Of a DNA stretch of 64,000 nucleotides, positions 49,790-61,870 are shown in pieces. The notes beneath the pieces were generated by a model. That model did no database searches and was not told the origin of the DNA. It was given only the letters and a program-made list of their open reading frames with translations. Location: assembly GCA_920105625.2 (NCBI GenBank), contig OV050032.1, positions 129,253,829 to 129,317,828 on the forward strand, written 5' to 3'. Numbering within the stretch: position 1 is the stretch's first letter; the number at the start of each line of letters is the position of its first letter. Source of the DNA: Clusia tigrina. Its lineage: Eukaryota > Arthropoda > Insecta > Diptera > Clusiidae. The translations under genes and the position numbers were made by a program.

Positions 49790-51780
49790 TATTGCATTCT
49801 ATCTTTTTTTAATTTTTATTTTACCATACCAGGGAGCGTTAGCCATTATTCGTAAAGACTTGGAATCTTTGAAGAATCTCAATGTTGGAATTGGGAGCTG
49901 TACCCCACAGCTTCATACTGGTTTGAGAACGCTTTTATAGAGAAGTATTTTGTTATCCAAAGACAAAACAGATCGCCGATTTAAGAGCCAAAACATTTTA
50001 CGCAATTCGATTCCCAAGTATTTCCTTTTATTAAATATCTACGTTTTCCACGTTAGGCGCCTGTCCCAGTGCATTCCTAAATATTTTGCGGTATCTTTTT
50101 ATGGGTCTACGATATTATTTACTTTGATTTCTGGACAAGTATCTCTTCGTGTAACTTTTATGTAACTTGGATCGATTTACTTTCATGTGTCTTCAAGCGC
50201 CAACGTTTTAGCCAACTGGTTATTTCATTAAGAATACCTTGTAGCTGTAATGAAGCTTCTTTAGGGTATTTTGCGACTGTAAAGGCAGCTGTTTCGTCTG
50301 CTCTGTCAGATGTTCCAGTTAGTGCTCCAGCCATTGTTGGCAAATCTTGAGTAAAATGAAGATAAAGCCTTGGACCCAATTCACTCCCCGGTGGGACTCT
50401 AGATTTGATGGAATGGAGGAGTGACATTTCGAGGTGGTTGTTTACATAAAAGTGTCGTTGAGACAGATATGATTCTATGAACATTGTAATCGTTAATTGG
50501 TTAACATTTTTTTTCTTTGAAAAATAAAAGTTCATGTCATACCCGATCAAATGCGTTTGATATGTCTAGAAATTTTGATGAGCAGTATTATTTTCGGTCA
50601 AACGCTCCATGCTTTCCTATACTATTCTATAAATCTGCTCGGTAGTAGAATGCTGTTCTCAGATCCCAAACTGATGATTTGGTATTATTCTTCTGGATTT
50701 GACTTTCGGCATAAGTCGCTTCAAAGAGAATGTCTCGAACACTTTTGAGAGAGTAGTAAGTAGGTTGATATTGCGATATGACTTAAAATCTTCAGCAGGT
50801 TTTCCTGGTTTGAGTATCATCTTGATTTCGGCGAATTTCCACTGAGCAGAAAAAATACATTTTGTCAGTGAGGCATTAAAAATATGGTTTACAAAGTTTA
50901 TTGCTTGATCCAGAAGCTGATTAAGAACTTCTGCAGTTATAAGATCATAACCAGGTGCCTTTCGGTCTTTTAAGCGACTTACTGCATTAGCCATTTCATG
51001 TTTGGTAAATTTTTTAATTGGTAACTCCATTTGGTGGGCATGGTCAAGAGATGTATTAACCGCGTTGTCTATGTCTGAATTACCTTCAATATTATGTGGA
51101 GTGAATACATCTTTCAAATGGTTTGCAAATAGTTCAGCGTTTTCAATTAGTGCTTTTGCCCAAGAGCTCTCCGGTTTTCGAATTGGAGGCTGATGCAATA
51201 TTGTGTTGTCAACTCTTTTATTTGCTTTCCAAAGAGAATAATTAGAAACGTTAGTTGGTTCCAAATTCTGTAGAGAATTCTACAGTTCGAGATCTTTTTG
51301 GTCTTGAAGAATTCCTTTTAACTTATTTGTTGTCCTATTAAGGCGATGTACTCGAATATCTTCAGAAAATGTAGTCCGATGCCAAGTTTTTCTTGCCTGC
51401 CGTTTTTCTCTTATTTTTGGAACGATATTCTCATTCTAAATCATTCCGCTCGGATATTAGGTATATGAGTTGGGGTAGCCTGCCAGGCTGCCTCCTGAAT
51501 GAATTTGGTTAGATATTCGGTAGCCTCAAATATCTCCTCCGCACTCTTCAGAGACTTTTAATATTTAAAGTTGACGAGAAAATGTTTTTAAATTGAGTCC
51601 AGTTTGTTTGTTTGTTGTAGAGCTGACATTTTCGAATATTATTTTGCAATGATTTGCTTATGGTACTAATGGCTGGCGCATGATCTGAACTTAAGTCTAA
51701 GTTGGTTTCATAGACAGCATGCTGATTTGAAAGGCATTTAGCTCCACAAAAGTCTATAATATCGGGAATTTTTTGTTTTT
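49790..51780 (-). mobile_element. Jockey-clade LINE fragment (LINE3)
   Basis: A decayed minus-strand non-LTR element. From 51780 down: the end of an endonuclease (LDLSSDHAPAIS, about 51660-51730), a linker, RT (50158-51264), and a C-terminal region (VLKPVWSYGVQLWGTAPN, about 49870-49935) that is typical of the jockey clade. It ends near the right edge of mariner B. The 5' part is missing; the sequence beyond 51780 belongs to a different region leading into repeat D copy 3. Confidence 0.83.
50158..51264 (-). pseudogene. LINE3 reverse transcriptase, decayed
   Basis: Piece 1 (50659-51264): MELPIKKFTKHEMANAV, KDRKAPGYDLITAEVLNQL, WKFAEIKMILKPGKPAEDF and YRNINLLTTLSKVFE, the early RT blocks. Piece 2 (50158-50550): VPPGSELGPRLYLHFTQDLP and the catalytic box, here DRADETAAFTVA where FADDTA is expected, so both catalytic positions are changed; then SWLKRWRLKTHESKS. 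The pieces are in different frames with a gap between them. Confidence 0.85.
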
Positions 51781-51922
51781 TTTTATGATATGTAGGTGAA
51801 GTGGAATCGGAGCTTCACTGTAAAGGGCGAGGTATGCTCAATCTGTGTAAAGTATATGAGAATGCCTTCTATTTGCTCAGATCTACCGGAGCTTATTTTT
51901 GTTCGGCGTGGACAACGCTGAA
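51781..51922. other. Short junction between LINE3 and repeat D copy 3
   Basis: About 140 bp; nothing recognised. Confidence 0.4.
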
Positions 51923-52894
51923 TAGGAGCATATCTACGGTAATTTTCGGTGGGGTATCTTGAATTGATTATATTAGAGGAAGCCGTGGTTTTTATCTGAC
52001 CGATCCCATTTCTTGTGTATGGCTTTGTAGCATCAATATACATACTAATATAAATTTTCGCCCAAAAATATTATCGTACGTTATATCGTAAGATAAGTAA
52101 AATATTATCGTAAGTTATAAAAATATGTCAATAGTGGGCGGGGCTGTAAAAAGAACCCTCCCATTTTTTGTTTGGTTGTTAATGTTGGTGCCCGAAACCT
52201 TCCTGTGAAATTTCATTGATAAATCTTTAATTGGAACATGGTAATGATTTTTGTTATTTGTGGGCGTGGAATTAGTATTATGAACCCCATATTTTGCACA
52301 GCATCAATACGAGCATAGGTAGGCTTATTTTAATTTTAGATCCGAAAATTTTTTCTATCAAAAGGTTTCCAGTTAGCTTTATAATATCCATAGGCTCTTA
52401 CAATTTTTTAATTTTCTCAATAAATCTCTAATAGATCTTATGTTATAAATATTTGTTAATAGTTGGCGTGGCAGTTTATATATACAGTCATTGTTGCATA
52501 GTGTTTACTAGCACCCACATCTACATAACTGCCAAATTTTGTCACTATTCCATCAATTTGACCAAAGTTATAGTCATTTTAAGAAAGGTGACAAAAGTTC
52601 CTTATATGGGAGGTAGGAGTGGTCATTGTCCAAATCGGTCTGGTAGCAATCTCTCTCTATGTCTTTGTTACATTAAGATTGCTCTGGCGGTGCCGCAAAA
52701 AAGTGGCCACAGACGGACAGACGGACGGACGGCCAGATGGACAGACGGATGGACAAATTTGTTTAGAAATTGATTCTGATCATATCTGTATATATACGTC
52801 TATACCTACCACTCCTCCTTCTGGAAATTGCAACCCCTCTCAAAAGCACAAAAGTAGTATACCCCTTTAACCTTTTTTAAAGGTAAAGGGTATA
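51923..52894 (+). repeat. Dispersed repeat D, copy 3 (5' truncated)
   Basis: Begins at AGGAGCATATCTACGGTAAT, which corresponds to an internal point about 110 bp into copies 1 and 2. It runs to the terminal hairpin TATACCC...GGGTATA (about 52857-52894), with the GGACAGACGGAC microsatellite near 52713-52755. Confidence 0.8.
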
Positions 52895-53459
52895 AAACCT
52901 TTCAAAAAAGATCTGTCAAAATCGGAAAAACAAAACTAACGGACCTGCGCAAAGCACAATCTCCTTATTCCGTCATTCTTATATAAAATACATATTTAAA
53001 TTTGACTACGTTTATTTTATTGGATTTCTTTTCTTGTATATGAATATGAATTTATTTTTGTTTTTATTACTCTTTTCAAATTATCGAATATCAATTTTTT
53101 GTTCAAGTTTTCGTTTCGTCGAAAGCATGAGAAATGATATTCATCCGTCTCAGTTAGCATGTTTATTGCCCGGCGTTTGATTTCGAATGAGCAATAAAGG
53201 GACATTTTATGCTTCTGTCTTTTCCTTTCTCATTCGGGTCAAGCAAAATCCAGGTGAATTTATTTACGTGGTGACTTCAAGAGCAAATTTTTTTGAACCA
53301 ATTTTCTTGCACTAGCTGTGAATTGTTAATGTATAGAAAAATGCGATCAAAACAAATATGCAAACAATTGCAAATTTAGTTTTGATTTGAATGAATAAGA
53401 GTTTTTCAATTGTTATATTTGTGATATTTGAAAATTAAATAATTAAAAGAATAGACAAT
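52895..53459. other. No recognised feature
   Basis: About 560 bp of AT-rich sequence preceding the P-element-like relic. It might include the 5' part of that element, but I see no inverted terminal repeat. Confidence 0.45.
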
Positions 53460-54280
53460 ATGCGAAGCAAATGTGTGTTGTGCAGTAAGTATTCGGGCAA
53501 AAGAAATGGAAGGCTTTGCCGTGTTCCCAAAATGAGTATTTCCCACAACAGTAGGGGGAAGTATGTGGTGTTAACTTTAAAAAATAGCAATTATTTGTTT
53601 TTTGCTTGGATTCCTGGATACTTGATGGTACTGGTGTGGTTAATTCCTCCACGCAAACAGAGTAAGTTTAAATATTTAAAGAATATTTTATATTTAGAGT
53701 TGATACGATTCTTTTTGATATATTAATGGTTTAGTAGTTTTACTAAGACTGTAATAAACAATGCAAAGAAAGCTCTATGGAAAAAAGTGAAGAAGCTGGA
53801 AGCTGAAATTATTGAATTAAAGCTACAATAGGACAGCAATAAACGTCTGTGTATAGCAGTACACCAACTTTTTATTATGGGCCAAATAAAGAGGTTATGC
53901 GATACGGATTGGAAAAGAGCGACCTGGCGTTGGGAATCTGTTCCGGAAGATGACAAAAATTGTATGGTCTCTTTTGATGATATGAAAATAGCTTATGTTT
54001 ACGACTATGAATCCTCAAAAGATAGAGTCAGAAATCCCACGATGTTCAAGTGGCAATGGCGCGAGGTTAAAAGGCCTCCTGGAAGCAGCCTGTATTTTAT
54101 AGTTTTGATTGTAAAATGATAACATATATAAATATATAGTGTTATAGAAGCTCTTCCCAACGAAAGATTCCCCGTCGTTGCTATTGTTTCTGATATGGGG
54201 ACAACTAACCAAACATTGTGGAAAGAACTTGGAGTTTCTATTGATGAGTTGCTACATATATAATAATAAATAGATATGTA
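53460..54280 (+). pseudogene. P-element-like transposase relic
   Basis: Three pieces that follow the order of P-element transposase. (a) 53460-53570: MRSKCVLCSKYSGKRNGRLC, the start of a THAP-type zinc finger (C-x2-C seen, remaining ligands lost). (b) 53877-54115: SFDDMKIAYVYDYESSKDRV and the following WREVKRPPGSSLYF, corresponding to the first catalytic Asp block. (c) 54174-54261: VVAIVSDMGTTNQTLW, which corresponds to the second catalytic Asp block. Distances are much shorter than in an intact gene and the frames differ. No inverted terminal repeats found. It may be a fragment or a domesticated relative that decayed. Confidence 0.75.
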
Positions 54281-55029
54281 ATAGAAATATATTTTAAATA
54301 CAATAGATAAGCGTTTCCACGTCCACGTCCATGCTCTTTTAATGAATGTATAATTTCTCACTCACATACTGAAAAGTGAAAGAAATTATGAGTCTATTTA
54401 ACTATTAAATATATTTTACATAAAGTGTCTACCATATTAAGCAGCTCTTATGAATTTCTCCATTCCTCTTAATTTTATATTATTTTGAACAGTACCTAAT
54501 CCCACATTGCTTATTTTTGACAATTCTGGAGGAACGAAATTCACTTTTCCGTCACCATGTAAGTGTATTCACCTTGAGCAAAATCAAAAATGTTTGATTT
54601 TCCATACATATACATGACTACGAATACATTTCACGTCAATCGATTGTCCGTCTAAGGGCCACTTAAGAACAAAGCAGATGAATCCCCCAACAAGTGTGCC
54701 TACAGGCTTCGAATTTTGCAGGGCACAAATTTTTTATTATTTTTTTTAAACTCCAGTTTTATTTGCATTCTACCCCTTAGGGCAATAATCAAATTAAATA
54801 ACAATATTAAACAACTACATAAATAAATACACAAAGTAATTTTTTAAATAGTTATTTAAATCAACAGGAGGAAGAGGAGCCAGTGCTAATCTGTTTATTC
54901 AGAACTATTATTATTATTATAAATTAAGTGGTGTTGCTCGCTTCAGTCGCCGTGTTGTGCCTGTCCTCTCCAGAAGATTTGAAGCTAGTATTTTTGGCTG
55001 CTTGCTTAGTCGTTCCCGGTATTTAATGC
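54281..55029. other. AT-rich DNA, no feature recognised
   Basis: About 750 bp between the P-like relic and the E1b LTR. No ORF or known motif. Confidence 0.5.
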
Positions 55030-55508
55030 TGTTGGGGTCCTTATCTGCTTGTCCTCGGGAACGTCCTCTTGAATGTCCTCTCGTGGCTTGTCCTGCGCGG
55101 GAACCTGTAAACCTACATCACTTTCTTAAATAAGCACTGCACTATTTTGGGTTTAAAACAACAAGAAGCTTTATTCTTAAAATACTAATTCTTATATACT
55201 ATTTACAATTCACAATTACAATACAAAAACTGACCTTTCTGGTGTTCCAGTTACGCAATTGTTATTTGGTGTCAGTGGCTCAAGCCAACTGACGTACTGA
55301 ACGAAAGTGTCGTCGGTGCATTCTAAATGCCCCCCGTCAGCTTGACTGCGGAACTGTAACACCCTATGAGTTTACATCATAATTAATACATAAATACTGT
55401 TCATTTACAATATTTGCACCCTAAAAATATATGCGCTCTTAATGAATTTAATAGGAGCCGGTTCTGTGAGTCAACTACGCGTAGGTAGCTTGATTCTAAC
55501 TCACAACA
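55030..55508 (-). repeat. E1b 3' LTR
   Basis: About 479 bp; on the minus strand begins TGTTGTGAGTTAGAATC and ends GGACCCCAACA, like E1. It differs from the E1 LTR by scattered substitutions and small indels. The polypurine tract lies at 55509-55522. Confidence 0.93.
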
Positions 55509-55522
55509 TCCCTCCCCTCTTT

Positions 55523-58089
55523 CTAAAAGAAGTTAGTGCAACTAACTTCTAATGAATCTTTTACAATATTTATTTTTTCTGCACTCTGAACAATCTGTGC
55601 ATTTTCTTAAACCCGTATTACATATAATTTTTTCCTCTTTTTTGTTTTTTTTTTTTTTTAAATCGCCTTACTTGGGTTCTATTAGTGTATTCTTTTCTTT
55701 TTTTACTTTTGTGTTCTTTTGTTTTTTTTTTCTTACTACTTCTTTTATAGTTTTTTTTTCTTCTGTTTTATTTTGTTCTTTTATTTCTATCTTTTTTCCT
55801 TCTTTTTTTTGTTATATTCCCCTTTTTATATTTGGTCTTTCAACGACTCTTTTCTCATTGGCGTATATACAATTTCAAAAAACTAGCGATAATACAATTT
55901 AATTCCTTACTTAAGATCTTATATTACACTGCGACCTCTGCTCCCTGCTGATCCGGTTGACGGGCTGCAGTTGTCAGAGTGAAATCCCTCGATGAACTCT
56001 GCATACCCCTCCCTTCCTTCTGGACCGGTACGTAAAAAATGATGCAAGCTTGTGCGACTAGATGCGCTTCTGACGAAATCAAAATAAATATTCGCTTAGT
56101 AAGTGACAGTGTAGTGTATATTTACTTAGTTGGGGAAATCGTTATAAAGTTAGCCGACAAAGCTTGGCTATGTTATGCTCGACCTTTTCGTGGTTAAAAC
56201 GATTTTTCGCGCCGGGAGATTATTCTGCAAAGCTAATTGAACGATGGTAGTTGTGGCTGTCATTGCTATTATAGCCGTTTCTCGCTAAAATTACGGAGTA
56301 ACCTCGCTTTGTGGCTAAAATTATCTCATCCTCTTTCTAGACCATAATACAATATACATACTGACATATGTAATAGTGGCAGACATGTTGGATTTTTTAT
56401 ACGGACAACGTACATATTAGTGTTTTTCATGCCATTTCGTCAGTTATGCAATAAAACTCAAGTATTATTAGACTTTTACTTGTCAGATAGAGACTATCGT
56501 ATTCAGCCGATACCATCTCCATTTTTTCATAAGCTTAAATCGTAGTCATCTCGCACATGGGAAGTTGGAAGCTCTTCCACTCTTTCATATAAAAATGAAT
56601 TTTCACTAATTTCGTTCTCATTTTCTTCCAAACCAAAAATTTTCTCGGTACATCATCGTTGCAAATTTCGTATTATCATTTTGCGGCTTACTGATTACCC
56701 TTCCTCTACATCTTCCTACTTTTTCTTATTTGATCAGATTTTGTCCGCTGCTAGTGCATTTCATCTACCGGTCTCCTGGATGTTGGTTAACATCTTACTC
56801 AGTCTTCGACGCTGCAGGAAGTCCCTTCCAGGTTCATGCTGCACCATATTGAACCATCCAGATGTCCTTGTTTGTTCACCAACGGACCAATCGCACCAAT
56901 CGGACTTGCCGAGTTTTAATTATTCTTACTAGCTATTACATTCATTTAATTTTTATTATTTTTCCTAACATAAACAGTAAATTGTATTTAAATCTATATA
57001 TCACTTATCTACTACGTCTTAACAAACAAACTATAAATAAGTAAAATACTATTAATTAACTATGATACATTCTCTTTTTTTTTTAATTGTATCTTAAAAA
57101 TTTTGCCCATCTTACATAAGCGAGTATATAAAAGATAAATTTATTATTTATTTTTTCTTTTGTTTAGACAATTCATAATTCCTTTCACATCTTTTTATAT
57201 TTTTCAATTCTGAGCAAATTCTTTTGCCCTCTGACATAAACCAGAATATTTAAGATAAACCCATCTATGTGAAAACATTGTCCATTGCATGACTCAATTT
57301 TTCATTGCATCTAATTATTATATATATTTAAATGTTAGTACTAGCCCGGTATGTAAATATCTATTAACAAGTGTAGTTCCCTACAACATGTAACCTGCTT
57401 TTATATGAATACATACATACATTCAAGGCACTTTCAATTGTTTAAAGTTAATTACTACAGTTATTACCTAATGTGTAATGGTAAGCTAAATATATTGTTC
57501 TAATTCAATATATGTATATACTCGTATATACATTACTATTTCCCACACGCTAACTTCCTAAGCGATAAACCGAAAGGATCTATGTATATTTACATGTCGC
57601 CTGCTACAGTTTTTAAATATATGCAAAAATATACATACGTACATACCCATTCCTCATAACTAGAATACATACTTCTTTAAATATATGTTCGTACATTCAT
57701 TCTGTATATTGTACACATATATACATATATACTTACTTCACCAACGGTGCCGGCGCTACTGCTTACGCATCATATTACACTTCATTAACAGCCGTATATA
57801 TGTGTGTATATATTCTACGTTCAGTTTAAATTACTTACCCACGACTGTCTTATAATTTTATTTTTTTAAATGTGTCCAATGAACCCCTTTTTTATTATTT
57901 AATATTTAAAAAATATTTTTCTCTACTGTCTTCGTTTACAACAGTGCCTAATAAGCAAATTTTTCTTACGTCAATTATACTCGCCCGATTTTTAGTGGCA
58001 CACTTCTACTGGCATTGACTTTGAACGTCAGAACCGTGCTATTTGATACACTTACGCGGTATCAGTTTATTTATGTTATTTTTGGTGTT
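55523..58089 (-). other. E1b long 3' region, non-coding
   Basis: 2.6 kb without a credible ORF. The pol-proximal ~0.85 kb (about 57250-58090) and the LTR-proximal ~0.5 kb (55523-56040) correspond to the same parts of E1; the middle does not align by eye. No env is seen. Confidence 0.75.
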
Positions 58090-61000
58090 TACACTTATAA
58101 AACACTGGAGTGGAATAATTTCAACAAATTATTATGTAGCTTTTTATTCTTGCCCTTAATTGTTACGACTGTTGTAACTGGGCTGCGGATTTCCGCTAGA
58201 ATACACCTATCTAAACAGGTGAGAATTTTTTTCTCCTAGCCTGATTATTCATTAAAACTTGGTCCCCCACATGAAAAACTACTGGGTTTAGTACCTTGTT
58301 ATAGGCTTCCGTGGCAACTCGTTTAGCACATTCCTGATTTTCTCTAACCAATTCGTGCGCTCGCTGTAGCTGGTACTTTTGCACTTTATTGGTGTCACCA
58401 GCATTGTACACTTGCGCTTCAAATTCGCTGGCATGTTGAAATCAAACCCGTAGAGTGTTCTAAACGGAGTTTGCTTCGTTCATAGATGCACAGTATTATT
58501 GTGTACATGCATTGCATTGGTCAACCATTGATCCCAATTCGAGCCGTCTTCCTTGGCAAAACTGCGCAAGTACTCGGCCAGAGGTCGATGACTACGCTCC
58601 AATGAGCCATTCGCCTGCGGATGATATGGTGTTATATGCAATTTCTTGATTCCCAACAAGTTACAAGTTACAAGTTTCTGAGAATAATTTCGATACAAAA
58701 TTGGAACCATTGTCGGTTATCAAAACCTTAGGTATGTTGTACCGTGCTATAATTTCATCAAATAATGCTTTGGCTACCGTACTTGCTTCAGCTTCGGGTA
58801 TAGCCACGCACGCCATATACTTTGAGAAATCGTCTTGGAACGTCAAAATGTATTTATTTCCCGAAACTGTCTCAGGTAAAATACCTACAATATCCATATG
58901 AACTTTATCAAATGGCTGTTTTGGTGTATCAGTTAGCACCATTGACATCTTTGTCAGCCTTAAACCCTTATTAGCCTGTCATTTCGGACAACTCCTTATA
59001 TACTTTTTTATATCTCGGAGCATACCTTTCCATCCTTATACTCGCCTAATCATCATGTCATGGGTTTTCCAGAATCCCTGGTGTCCACCTAAAGGTGAAT
59101 CATGGAAACCCTTTAACACAGCCAGGATATCCTTTTTGTCCTCCAGCCATTCCACATTACTGGCTTTTCGTTTATTGGCATCGAAACCAGCATTGCTAAC
59201 CTCTCTTGTAGCATCAATTTCTTCTCCTTATCTGACAGTGCTTTGGCCCTCGTTTGCACTACTGATACCCTCTGTGCCTGCGGTACTCTGCTGAGTGCGT
59301 CCGCACTCAGATTCTTTTTCCCAGGTTTGTATATGATTTCAAAATTATACTCAGACAATTTGTGTCTGAACCTGGCTAGCCTAGACGTTTGGTCTTTCAA
59401 ATTGGCTATGCCTCTCAACGGCTGGTGATCAGTGTATATCTTAAATGGGTGTCCTAGCAGATATGCTCTAAAATTCTTTGTAGCCCATACTATTGCTAGA
59501 AATTCCTTTTCTATTGTGGAGTATCTCTTCTCCGTATCGCTGAGCGCCCTGCTTGCGAATACAACTGGTCGGTCATTACCGACTTCCCCTTGTGATAATA
59601 CTGCCCCTAATGCTTCATTGCTAGCATCAGTGGTCAACAAAAAAGTTAGCTCAAAGTCGGGGTACGCCAAATTCGGTGGTGAGCTAATTATTTATTTTAG
59701 CCTCCCGAATGCTTGCTGACAGCACTCTGTCCATTCGAACTTTACTTCCTTTCGTAGCAACTTATTCACTGGCAACGCAATTCCGGCTAGTCCTTCCACG
59801 AACTTTCTATAATAGTTCACTAGTCCTAGGAATGCTTGCACTTCCTTTCTGTTTCTCGGAACCGCTAAACTTTTAACGCATTCCAACTTCTGCGGGTCAG
59901 GCAGTGCTCCTGTCTCTGAGCTACGATGGCCTAAATAAGCTACCTCTCTTCGCAAAAATTGACACTTCTCCGTGTTCAATTTCAAATTGTGTTCTCGTAA
60001 TTTCTGGAGCACCTTGCACAAGCGTTGCGAATGCTGCTGCAAGTTCTTCCCATAAATTACAATATCATCCAGATACACAAAACAATCTAAGCCTTGCAAG
60101 CCTGTTAGCTTATGGTTCATCAACCGTTGGAAGGTAGCCGGTGCTCCTGTTAATCCAAACGGCATTATATTAAACTCATAATGCCCCAAACCGGCGCTGA
60201 ACGCGGTCTTCTGCTTATCTTGGGTATCCACCAGAACTTGGGGGTAGCCACTAGCTAAATCAAGTGTAGAAAAATATCTACTATGCCCCAATTGGTCCAG
60301 AATCTCTTCTATCCTTGGTATCGGGAACACCTGCTTGATAGTGGCGTCGTTCAATTTCCTACAATCGACGACCATTCTCCACTTCTTCTGACCCTGAGCA
60401 CCTCCCTTCTTTGGTACCAAAATTATTGGTGAATTCCAAGGCGAGATACTCGGTGAAATTATGTTTTCTTTTAACATTCCTTCCACTTGCCTATTTACCT
60501 CATCTTTGTGAGCTTGTGGCAATCTGTATTGCTTCTGGTTTATGGGTGGGTGATACATTCTTGTAGGTATTTCATGCTCTACCTCTGGTGTATATGTCAA
60601 CTGGTCTCCTTCCAGCAAAAATATGTCATGGAATGACGTACAAATGGCTTCTATTGATGCCTTCTCTTCTAAATTTATGCTTGAGTCTAACTTTAGTGAT
60701 TCTAGTACCCTCTCCATTCTTTTCCTTATATCTACCTGCTTAATCTGATTAACCGATCTATAATTCGGTTCCTTAAAACTATCATAACTAGTGAACTTGG
60801 GCCTAAAATCCTTATCCATATAGTACTCCTCTTCTGATGCGTTTAGTACACAAGCGTACACCTTACCCTTGTCAACGTGCGTTATGGTTTCTCCCATATA
60901 TACGCCGTCCGCTAGCTGCTGCTTGTGCAAAACAAGAGTCCTAAGGTTCGTGTTTACATGCATAGTAACTACTCTGGTTGACCTTGCATTCACTACCTCC

Positions 61001-61870
61001 ATACAATTCTTAACTTATATTCACGGTTCTTTCCACCCATGACTTTAATAGAAGAGTAAGGATTCTATTCTTATTATCATCATAAAATGATAACTGCTTT
61101 TCTAGCGCATCCAGTATGGTGCAGCCCCAAAGATTATCGCGGCCAATTATCCCATCGGCCGGGATACCTTCTCTATCCAATTCCTCTGCGTGCACCCTAA
61201 AACTCATGCCCTTAACTTCACTGTGCCCTATTCTAAGCGACCCCAGTGTCCTGATGTATCCTCCAAACGCTCCATTAAGCGTTCTTACATCTTTTGGGTT
61301 AACAACTAGTCCTTTCCGTAAAACACTAGATTTTACGAGGCTGGTGTCCGCCCCTGAGTCTACCAAAAGCACTAACTTTCCACTAGCTGCCTCCTTGCAA
61401 GGTATCTCGATAAAAGCATCACCTATCCTGCTCACAACGAAACAACGCCCTTTTGATTCCAAAATGGACGCGTATCTACTTCCTAACTCTTCAAATTGTT
61501 TTATCCATGCACCACAGTTATCCCTTACAATCCTATACTCCCTCAAATATCTTAACTATACATCCTCGTACCACTTACGCTGCGATTGGCCTATATTCTC
61601 TAACCTTATCTAAGTAATAGAATCATTACAGTTACCCAAATCAACACGCAATCAAAAATTTTTCCCGGAGAGACTCTTGCTCCTCCATATCTTGAACCAT
61701 TGTTCTTACATTACTCGGTACGTGTTATTGGAGAGCCTCTTGCTTCTCCTTCTCCTGGACTGTAAATCCTATATTACCAGTCACACGTACCTCCGGCCTA
61801 ACTGTTACTTCCTTTCTTTTGGCTTTCCGGTCTACTGGCCTCGAGTGGGCCGCTGGAAGTTTCCCTGGTC
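58090..61870 (-). pseudogene. pol: E1b pol, decayed
   Basis: Pieces in order on the minus strand: 61010-61546 protease (LLVDSGADTSLV intact), 59692-61002 RT (FVYLDDIVIYG intact, 436 codons), 59113-59670 RNase H ([15 protein letters not shown]), 58661-58948 integrase core (first and second Asp regions, ITDNGSNFVS), 58480-58710 integrase Glu region (HPQANGSLER), 58211-58411 C-terminal part, and a remnant of the last ~40 codons down to about 58090. Frame changes or stops separate every piece, including one near 61005 and a degraded zinc region near 58950-59110. Confidence 0.92.
61859..61865 (-). promoter_or_regulatory. E1b slippery heptamer at the gag-pol overlap
   Basis: GTTTCCC on the plus strand, GGGAAAC on the minus strand, in the same context as E1 (4177-4183). 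The inner GGCC stem downstream is kept; the outer stem has one mismatch (CCGGAA instead of CTGGAA). Confidence 0.75.
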
